A stretch of 64,000 nucleotides of DNA, from contig JACKFA010000005.1 in assembly GCA_020632715.1 (NCBI GenBank), forward strand, positions 248,001 through 312,000. Direction: 5' to 3'. The notes beneath the pieces were generated by a model. It was given only the letters and a program-made list of their open reading frames with translations, had not been told where the DNA came from and searched no databases. Positions 58,152 through 64,000 of this stretch are shown here, one piece after another (the first letter of the stretch is position 1; each line of letters begins with the position of its first letter). The position numbers and the translations under genes are program-made. The DNA is from Deltaproteobacteria bacterium (GTDB lineage: Bacteria; Myxococcota_A; UBA9042; PHBI01).

Positions 58152-61058
58152 TCAGTAGGCCATGCCGGCGCCAAGCCGGTAGGTCGGGTTGACGGTGTCG
58201 GCGGGCACGTCCTCGAACTGCGCCTCGACCGCCGCGTCGCTGCTCGGGATCTCCATCGGGAGGCGCGCCGTCAGGTACGTCTTGCCCTCGGGGAGGTTCA
58301 CGTTGAAGAGCACGTCGAGGACCGCGCGATCGATGGCGCCGAACTCGACGAGCAGCGCGTCGATGCCGGTGTTGCCGGCCTGGTTGATGTTCGCCTCGTC
58401 GCTGACGAGCGGGTAGCTGCCCGGCTGGCCCGGGAGCTCGTCGAGGGTCGTGAGGCCGTTCACGAAGGGCCGCACGATGCCGGGGCGGTCGAAGTGCATG
58501 ACGACGACGATGCGCAGGTTCGGGTTCACCGGCGCCACGGCGACGCCGTCCGCGTCGGTGTAGCCGTCGCGGGCGCGGAGCGCGTCGATGATGCGGTTCC
58601 GATCACGGCGGGAGGCGTTGATGCCGGACTCGTTGGAGGTGCCGGGGAAGGCGCCGTCGAAGCTGAGCGGGACGCCCGCGTCGAGGCCGAAGTACTGCCC
58701 CTTGCGGGCGGAGACGCGCAGCACGGCGACGTCGGCGTCGGCGTAGCTGGTCGTCGGCTGCACCGCGAGGACGCCGGTCTCGGCGGCCGAGGCGTAGGTG
58801 TACTCGCCGTAGATGTCCGTCACGTCGTCCGGGGCGTCCGGGTTCGCGACGATGCTGTCCCACACGCCGTCGAAGTAGACCTTCACGACGCCGTCGTCGT
58901 TCGTGTCGCAGTCGTACTCACCCGCGTCCGGCGCGCTGTTCGAGTTCGCGTCGGTGTAGCGGGCGCCAGAGAGCGGCAGGATGCGGTGCGGCCGGTTCCC
59001 GGTCTCCTCGTGGAAGTTGTTCTTGAGCATCACGTGGGCGCGCTTCTGCGCGATGAAGCCCGCGTCGCGGTTGTCGGCCGAGCGCACCTCGGTGCCGGCG
59101 ACGGCCGGGTCCACGTACGGGTTCTCGAAGAGGCCGAGCTTGAAGGCCATCTCGAGCACCTTGATGGCGGCGCCGTCGATGTCCGCGTCGGTCGCGAAGC
59201 CGAGGTCGTAGGCCGTCTGGAAGTTCGACTCGGAGTCGCTGCCGAGCTGGTGCGAGCCGGCCTGGAGGAACATGGCGGCGCGCTGGGCGGTCGAGATCGA
59301 CTCGGCGTTGTAGCCGTGGCCGAGGGTGCCCCAGTCCGCCGTGACCATGCCGGTGAAGCCCATCTCGTTCTTCAGGTAGTCGGTGATGAGCGTCGGGCTG
59401 AACGCCGCGGCGAGCTGCTCGGGGGCGTACTCCCACTGGTCCTTGTTGATCGAGTAGCACGGCATGACGGCGGCGACGCCGACGTCGATGGCGGCCTGGA
59501 ACGCGATCTGGTGGTACGTGAAGTAGCCGCCCGGGTAGACGTTGTAGCGGCCGGGGTAGCTGTGGCTGTCCTTGCCGTCCTCATCGGGGCCGGCGCCCGG
59601 GAAGTGCTTCATGGTCGCGGCGATGCCGTCGTGGACGTCGCCGGTCCAGCTGCCCTGGAAGCCCGCGATGCAGGCGGCGGTGTGCGTCGCGACGGCGTAG
59701 GCGTTCACGCCGAACGTGTTCTGCACGCGCGCCCAGCGCGGCTCGGTGGCGATGTCGGCCATCGGGCCGAGCTGCCAGCGGAAGCCCATCGCCATGAACT
59801 CGCGGCGGACGACGTCGCCGTACTGCCAGGTGGTCTGGGCGTCGTTGATGGCGCCGAGCCCGAGCGGGTACGGCCACGGCGTGACGATGGGGCTGTTGCT
59901 GAGGCTCTGCGCGCCGCTGTTGGCGTTCGTCGAGAGCCCGAAGCCGTGCACCGGGTCGGCCGTGATGCTGACCGGGATACCCCAGGCGTCGCCCTCGGCG
60001 ATCTCCTGGACGGCGTTCAGGTAGGTCGCGAGCTCGGTCGCGCTGCGCTGCCCGAGGCGGATGAGGGCGTAGCGCTCGTGCCGGTCGATGAGGGCCGTCC
60101 GGACGTTGTCGGGGACGGTGCCGTCGGCCGTGCCGCTGCCGACGCGGCTACCCTCGGAGAGGAGGCCGATCTTCTGCGCGAGGTCCATCTTCGAGACGAG
60201 GTCCTTCGCGCGGCAGAGCTCGTTCAGGCGCCAGTCCTCGTAGACGTCGAGGGCGCCGTCGCCGCTCGCGTCGCGGAACTCGAGGCCGTCGACCGTGAGC
60301 TTGGCCTTCGTGGTGACGTCGGTGTGGACGCCGATGGTCGGCTGGTCCTTGTAGACCTCGACCGTGCACGGATCGACCGCCGGCACGCCGCAGATCCCCG
60401 CGAGGCACTCCTCACCCTCGGGGCAGAGGCCCTCGTGGTTCGTCTCGGAGCAGAGCGACGAGCGGAAGACGCACACGCCGTCCATGCAGACGCTGCCGAG
60501 CTCGCAGGGGCCGTCGAGCGCCGACGGGCTGCAGAGCGCGGACTCGAGGACGCACCCGCCGCCGAAGCAGACGGTGCCGCTCGGGCAGACGCCTTCGACG
60601 TTGTTGGGGCTGCACGCCTCGGTCTGGATGATGCACCCGCCGAAGAAGCAGGTGGCGCCGTCCGGGCACTCGCCGGTGGTGTTGCTCGGGCTACAGAGGT
60701 CGGCGGAGGCGACGCAGGCCCCGTCGAGACAGCTCTTGCCGGACTCGCAGACGCCGACCGTGTTCGTGGCGCTGCAGAGCTCGCTCTCGACCACGCAGCC
60801 GCCGGCGAAGCAGGTTGTCCCCGACGGGCAGGTGCCTGTCAGGTTCGTCGCGCTGCAGAGGCTGTCGGCCGCGACGCAGGCGCCCTCGTAGCAGATGTCC
60901 CCCGCGGTCTCGCACGCGCCGCTCGGGTGCGTGGGCGAGCACGCGGCGATGACCTCGACGGTGGTCTCGATCGTCTTGGTCTCGGTGTCGTTGGCGCAAC
61001 CGCCCAACCCCAGGAGCAGGGCCGTGAGCGGGAGAGCTCTCCACAAGCTCGCTTTCAT
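58152..61058 (-). CDS. Secreted GH3 glycosidase lipoprotein with N-terminal Cys-repeat region
   Basis: The 968-residue protein has lipobox LGGC (Cys21). Residues ~38-230 hold seven ~27-residue repeats with four Cys each, pattern LCSxxNxxGxCPxGxxCFxGGCV, unlike normal GH3 enzymes. The GH3 barrel follows, with DPVHGFG, TEPRWARVQNTFG, Lys484-His485 (MKHFPGAG) and the nucleophile Asp575 in MVTADWGTLGHG, so catalysis is expected. The alpha/beta sandwich domain ends the protein. It is predicted to cleave beta-linked glucosides at the cell surface. The repeats probably act as a rigid disulfide-rich stalk or substrate-binding arm. Confidence 0.9.
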   Translation of the reverse strand: MKASLWRALPLTALLLGLGGCANDTETKTIETTVEVIAACSPTHPSGACETAGDICYEGACVAADSLCSATNLTGTCPSGTTCFAGGCVVESELCSATNTVGVCESGKSCLDGACVASADLCSPSNTTGECPDGATCFFGGCIIQTEACSPNNVEGVCPSGTVCFGGGCVLESALCSPSALDGPCELGSVCMDGVCVFRSSLCSETNHEGLCPEGEECLAGICGVPAVDPCTVEVYKDQPTIGVHTDVTTKAKLTVDGLEFRDASGDGALDVYEDWRLNELCRAKDLVSKMDLAQKIGLLSEGSRVGSGTADGTVPDNVRTALIDRHERYALIRLGQRSATELATYLNAVQEIAEGDAWGIPVSITADPVHGFGLSTNANSGAQSLSNSPIVTPWPYPLGLGAINDAQTTWQYGDVVRREFMAMGFRWQLGPMADIATEPRWARVQNTFGVNAYAVATHTAACIAGFQGSWTGDVHDGIAATMKHFPGAGPDEDGKDSHSYPGRYNVYPGGYFTYHQIAFQAAIDVGVAAVMPCYSINKDQWEYAPEQLAAAFSPTLITDYLKNEMGFTGMVTADWGTLGHGYNAESISTAQRAAMFLQAGSHQLGSDSESNFQTAYDLGFATDADIDGAAIKVLEMAFKLGLFENPYVDPAVAGTEVRSADNRDAGFIAQKRAHVMLKNNFHEETGNRPHRILPLSGARYTDANSNSAPDAGEYDCDTNDDGVVKVYFDGVWDSIVANPDAPDDVTDIYGEYTYASAAETGVLAVQPTTSYADADVAVLRVSARKGQYFGLDAGVPLSFDGAFPGTSNESGINASRRDRNRIIDALRARDGYTDADGVAVAPVNPNLRIVVVMHFDRPGIVRPFVNGLTTLDELPGQPGSYPLVSDEANINQAGNTGIDALLVEFGAIDRAVLDVLFNVNLPEGKTYLTARLPMEIPSSDAAVEAQFEDVPADTVNPTYRLGAGMAY

Positions 61059-61343
61059 CCTTCCTCTCCTTGCCGCGCTCCGGGCACGGCCTCGCGGACC
61101 AAAGCGTAGGCGGCGCCTCGCGGGAGCGCCGTGCGCACCAGGGCGACCGCCTCGGAGACGAGCCCGGCGTCCTGGATTTCGCGGCCCCGCGGAGCCCCCC
61201 GCGCGGCCGTGTCTCGCTCGGTTTGCCCGCACACACGAGAGCTCTGGCGCCGTCGCGCCGAGGAAGTGGACGGTCGTCGTTCTCTGTGTGCGTGCCTTCT
61301 CTGCTCTCTCTCTCAGCGCCCGAGGCGCCCGGACCGGCGTGTC

Positions 61344-62375
61344 TCAGCCGGTGGGCGGCGTGCTCGGGGCGCCCGGCGACGCGCCGGGCTCCGTCTGGGT
61401 GAGCGCGACGTCGCGCGCGCCCAGGAGGCCGACCTCGGGGTCGGTCACGATGGCGACGCGCATGTCCCGCAAGAGGTGGGACATGCGGCCCTTGGCCACG
61501 AAGGCGCGCATGAAGGCGCCGTCGCGGAGGATGGGGGCGAGCTTGGTGGCGACGCCGCCCGTCACGAATACGCCGCCGTAGGCCAGCGCGGTGAGGGCGA
61601 GGTTGCCGGCCTCGGCGCCGAGGAGCGACGCGAAGAGCTCGGCGGCGCGGACGCAGGTGGTGTCGGTGCCGTCGACGGCGTGGGTGCCGATGATGGCGGC
61701 CGGATCGTCGTCCGGGGCGTGGGTCGGCCGCGCGACCATCGGGAGGCCGTGGCCGGCGGCGATGAGGAAGGCGTGGAGCGTGACGAGCCCGGGGCCCGAG
61801 AGGACGCGCTCCCAGGAGACGTGGTCGTGCTTCGAGAGGAGCCAGCCGAGGAGCTCGATGCCGAGCTCGTCGTGCGGCGCGAAGTCCTTGTGGCCGCCCT
61901 CGGAGGGGAGGACGCGGAGCGCGCCGCCGCAGCGGATGGCGATGGCCTCGCCGAGGCCGGTGCCGGCGCCGAGGACGGCGTACGGGGCGGTGGCGACGAC
62001 GGGAGCGTCCTGGAGGACGAGGAGCTCGCCCGGGTGGACGTGCGGGATCCCGCGCGCGATGGCCTCGAAGTCGTTCACGAGGGTCACGCGCGGGATGCCG
62101 AGGGCCGCGCCGAGGGCGGCGGCGTCGACGCGCCAGGGGAGGTTGGTCGTGTCGCAGACGCCGTCCTCGACGGGGCCGGCGACGCCGAGGGCGGCGGCGT
62201 CGACGGGCGCGGGGGCGTCGGCGAGGAAGTCGCGGAGGACCTCCTCGGGTCCCCCGAATCGGGGGCTCGGGTAGCGCTTCAGCGCGTGGCGGCGGACGCC
62301 GTGCTCGTCTCGCTCATAGAGGGCGAGCAGGGTCTTCGTACCGCCGACGTCGCCGGCCAGCGCCCACATCCCCAT
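61344..62375 (-). CDS. glk: Glucokinase (Glk family)
   Basis: The 343-residue protein has the ATP-binding motif GDVGGTK at residues 8-14, LPWRVDAAALG, the NDFEAIARG block with the catalytic Asp, LGAGTGLG and SEGGHKDFAP. These are hallmarks of bacterial Glk (not ROK, since the ROK CxCG Zn motif is missing). It phosphorylates glucose to glucose-6-phosphate with ATP in the cytoplasm. It heads the minus-strand GH3/porin/transporter cluster, completing a path from glucan to glucose-6-phosphate. The gap after its stop (61059-61343) contains a pyrimidine-rich stretch but no gene. Confidence 0.93.
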   Translation of the reverse strand: MGMWALAGDVGGTKTLLALYERDEHGVRRHALKRYPSPRFGGPEEVLRDFLADAPAPVDAAALGVAGPVEDGVCDTTNLPWRVDAAALGAALGIPRVTLVNDFEAIARGIPHVHPGELLVLQDAPVVATAPYAVLGAGTGLGEAIAIRCGGALRVLPSEGGHKDFAPHDELGIELLGWLLSKHDHVSWERVLSGPGLVTLHAFLIAAGHGLPMVARPTHAPDDDPAAIIGTHAVDGTDTTCVRAAELFASLLGAEAGNLALTALAYGGVFVTGGVATKLAPILRDGAFMRAFVAKGRMSHLLRDMRVAIVTDPEVGLLGARDVALTQTEPGASPGAPSTPPTG

Positions 62376-62693
62376 GCGAGCCCCCGATTCACCACGGGCG
62401 GGGTGTCACCCCGCCGGCTCCACCGTGCCCGAGGGCACGCGGCGACCCCACGTCGCCGGCGGAGGGAGAGCCTGCCTCCGCGGGAGGCTGCTGCAGCATC
62501 GGGCGTGCCAGATCGCCAAATGGCCGCAGAGGCCGGTCTGAGCTACGTCGTCGGCACGTCGCTGGGCCCTACCGCACAATCGATCGAGCGCGTTCACACG
62601 ATATTTACAAGCAGACCTGGGCAACATGACTTGGATCTGGACCAAGGCTGGACAGCCCTACCCCGTGGAGCGCGCGACCGCTGTTGACGGGCG
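62376..62693. other. Intergenic region upstream of glk with stem-loop cluster
   Basis: The 318-bp stretch has no convincing gene. Its glk-proximal third holds four stem-loops (separate entry). The remainder (62500-62690) is lower in GC, including an AT-rich tract around 62600-62620 (CACGATATTTACAAG) that is the best candidate promoter zone for glk. Confidence 0.4.
62397..62488. promoter_or_regulatory. Cluster of four perfect stem-loops in the glk leader
   Basis: Within 92 bp, four perfect inverted repeats abut each other. They are GGCGGGGTG/CACCCCGCC (62397-62405, 62407-62415), CGTGCCC/GGGCACG (62424-62430, 62433-62439), GGCGAC/GTCGCC (62441-62446, 62452-62457) and GCCTCC/GGAGGC (62474-62479, 62483-62488). 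They lie 22-113 bp upstream of the glk ATG, so they could form a structured 5' leader. No riboswitch class is recognised. Confidence 0.5.
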
Positions 62694-62990
62694 TCAGCGC
62701 CGCAGGTGCCGCGTCATGTCGCGCATGGCGAGGAACGCGGAGGTCGGGAGCGGGGTGAGCGCGCGGTGGTGCCACGACGTCTCGAGGACCTCGGCGTCGA
62801 CGGCGTGAGCGGGCTCATTCGCGGCGGCGAAGGCGGGCCCGTCGAGGCGGAAGGCGTCGCGGGCGGCGTCGCGCGCGAAGCTCGCGCCCCCGTCGGCGGC
62901 GCGCCCCATGACGACGACGAAGTCGCCCGGGCGCGACGGGAAGGGGGCGCGGGGCGGCGGCGAGGCGGGGATGGGGAGGGCGACGCTCAC
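62694..62990 (-). CDS. Hypothetical small protein
   Basis: The 98-codon frame from GTG 62990 has natural composition, e.g. GDFVVVMGRAADGGASFARDAARDAF and SAFLAMRDMTRHLRR. It lies 75 bp downstream of the LuxR-type regulator stop on the same strand. The Pro-rich first 20 residues may be untranslated if another start is used. No family is recognised. Confidence 0.5.
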   Translation of the reverse strand: MSVALPIPASPPPRAPFPSRPGDFVVVMGRAADGGASFARDAARDAFRLDGPAFAAANEPAHAVDAEVLETSWHHRALTPLPTSAFLAMRDMTRHLRR

Positions 62991-63065
62991 GTAGGGACCG
63001 GTATGGGGCCGGCCTCGGGTTCGCGCCAGTTTTCTGGCGCCCGCTGGGCGCCGCGGGGGCGGGCG

Positions 63066-63878
63066 TCAGGGCGTGCGCGCGCCGCCGAGGCACAGGGCGA
63101 GGAGCTCGCCGCGACTCTGGACGCCGAAGTGGCGGTGGAGCGCCTTCACGTGGTCGTGGACGGTGTGCGGGCTCAGGCCGAGGTCCCAGGCGATCTGCTT
63201 CTCGCCGTCGCCGCGCGCGAGGCGGACGAGCACGTCGCGCTGGCGCGGCGTGAGCCCCTCGAGGCGGCTCGGTGGCAGCGGCGACGGGGGGTCGCGGACG
63301 AAGTCGCAGGTGTCGACGAAGAGCTCGAGGAGGCCGCGCTCGCGCTCGCCGAACTGGCGCCGTCCCCAGGCGCGGTGGACCGAGATCACGCAGCCCGCGT
63401 TCGTCCCGTCGCCGTGCCTCGGCGCGCCGATGAAGCTGTCGACGCGCGCCGCGCGGCGGTACTCCTGGGTGTGCGCCGACATGTACCAGTCGCGATCGTC
63501 GCACACCTCGTGCCGCACCATGACGCGCCGGCCGCGCTGCATCGCGCTGATCGTGCCGGGGAGCGTCGGGTCGGGCGCCGACGGCGCGGGGAGGCTCTCG
63601 ATGTAGGCGAGGAAGGCGCTCCGCTCGGCGTCGCCGGCCCAGCCCACGTCGCACACCACGCTCACGGCCGCGGGCGTCGGCGAGACGATGCCGACGACGT
63701 CGAGCCAGATCCCGACCTCGCAGCCCACGAGCCGGACGAGGCCGTCCAGCGCGAGCGCGCGTTGTTCGCCGGAGCCGTTCGGGAGATCGCGCAGGTCGAG
63801 CGCCAGGCGCATGAGCGCGCGCACGTCATCGCTCCGGACCCAATCGGGCTTCCGCGGCATGGCGACATCATCCGCCAT
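63066..63878 (-). CDS. LuxR-family transcriptional regulator
   Basis: The 270-residue protein has an N-terminal GAF-like or unclassified sensor region (~1-195: VRLVGCEVGIWLDVVGIV ... GCVISVHRAWGRRQFGERERGLLELFVDT). A C-terminal LuxR/FixJ helix-turn-helix follows (~205-265: GLTPRQRDVLVRLARGDGEKQIAWDLGLSPHTVHDHVKALHRHFGV, given in part). It probably binds DNA as a dimer and responds to a small ligand or redox state. An alternative ATG lies six codons in. It precedes the GH3/glk locus, so regulation of that cluster is possible but unproven. Confidence 0.9.
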   Translation of the reverse strand: MADDVAMPRKPDWVRSDDVRALMRLALDLRDLPNGSGEQRALALDGLVRLVGCEVGIWLDVVGIVSPTPAAVSVVCDVGWAGDAERSAFLAYIESLPAPSAPDPTLPGTISAMQRGRRVMVRHEVCDDRDWYMSAHTQEYRRAARVDSFIGAPRHGDGTNAGCVISVHRAWGRRQFGERERGLLELFVDTCDFVRDPPSPLPPSRLEGLTPRQRDVLVRLARGDGEKQIAWDLGLSPHTVHDHVKALHRHFGVQSRGELLALCLGGARTP

Positions 63879-63959
63879 CCGCGCGCCCGGGACAACGCGG
63901 CGCGCGAGCGGGGCTTGGCATTCGCGACGAGAATCGGGATAGTGCCGTGGTCCACTCCA

Positions 63960-64000
63960 TGGAGACTGCCATGTCGCGGCGACACGCTCCCGAGGTCCAC
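63960..64000 (+). CDS. Possible start of a divergent gene cut by the window end
   Basis: On the plus strand an ATG at 63960 opens a short open frame (METAMSRRRHAPEVH) that runs off the window, with a second ATG at 63972. The 81 bp before it lead back to the divergent LuxR-type gene. A 10-bp palindrome CTCCATGGAG spans 63955-63964. No ribosome binding site is clear, so this may be chance. Confidence 0.2.

Noticed and set aside
55305..61109. A 1934-codon plus-strand open frame opposite the GH3 genes
   Set aside because: It is a GC-driven shadow frame; the minus strand encodes recognisable GH3 enzymes and lipoboxes over the same bases.
1..64000. CRISPR array, insertion sequence with transposase, rRNA, or prophage genes
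   Set aside because: No regularly spaced direct repeats, transposase, integrase, rRNA or phage structural genes were seen; only the non-autonomous element at 52909-53086 and the fragment at 18378-18471 suggest mobility.

Overview
The window is very GC-rich (low 70s per cent by eye), densely coded DNA of bacterial type. Several traits point to a myxobacterium-like organism (Myxococcota/Polyangia): many large secreted lipoproteins with LAAC/LGAC-type lipoboxes, thrombospondin type 3 and Kelch repeats, a MYXO-CTERM-like C-terminal tail, an IgGFc-binding-type lipoprotein, Cys-rich repeats, and an abundance of sensor kinases. This is inference from gene style; there is no rRNA or marker gene.

Layout. 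1-16.4 kb: tail of an OmpA-family protein and a second OmpA-family lipoprotein; an FAD monooxygenase; a giant secreted TSP3/Kelch protein; a cyanophycin synthetase coupled to a shorter Mur-ligase paralogue that lacks the ATP-grasp domain; and a coupled pair encoding a MYXO-CTERM-like surface protein and a MORN-repeat lipoprotein. 16.5-25.4 kb: an SDR dehydrogenase, a MntA/HepT toxin-antitoxin pair, two unrelated unknown proteins sharing a 15-residue N-terminal motif, an AraC/GyrI regulator whose 3' end is duplicated nearby, and a LamG/DUF2341 lipoprotein. 25.7-33.4 kb: bacteriohemerythrin plus an HPt/ATPase kinase, then a PAS/GAF histidine kinase translationally coupled to two paralogous secreted proteins. 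33.4-45.1 kb: a metallopeptidase lipoprotein, a CTP-dependent lipid kinase-like membrane protein, a Cys-rich lipoprotein, an ECF sigma factor with a FecR/TPR partner broken by two frameshifts, and further lipoproteins.

45.2-50.2 kb: a five-gene overlapping operon (two small membrane proteins, ApbE flavin transferase, ferric-reductase-like membrane protein, b-type cytochrome) next to an OmpR/histidine kinase pair. It looks like a membrane redox system with His/Asp-rich tails. 50.2-62.4 kb: a minus-strand sugar locus with glucokinase, three secreted GH3-family lipoproteins (one lacking catalytic residues), an outer-membrane porin and a sugar-porter MFS transporter. Together these would degrade a beta-linked glycan outside the inner membrane, import the sugar and phosphorylate it. 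A LuxR-type regulator lies just upstream.

The most unusual local signals are: a ~170-bp palindromic element inserted in frame in the porin signal-peptide region (52909-53086), the ATP-grasp-less cyanophycin-synthetase paralogue, the shared N-terminal motif of the two unknown proteins, the catalytically degenerate GH3 protein, the ApbE operon without a standard flavin acceptor, and clusters of perfect stem-loops in the glycosidase locus.
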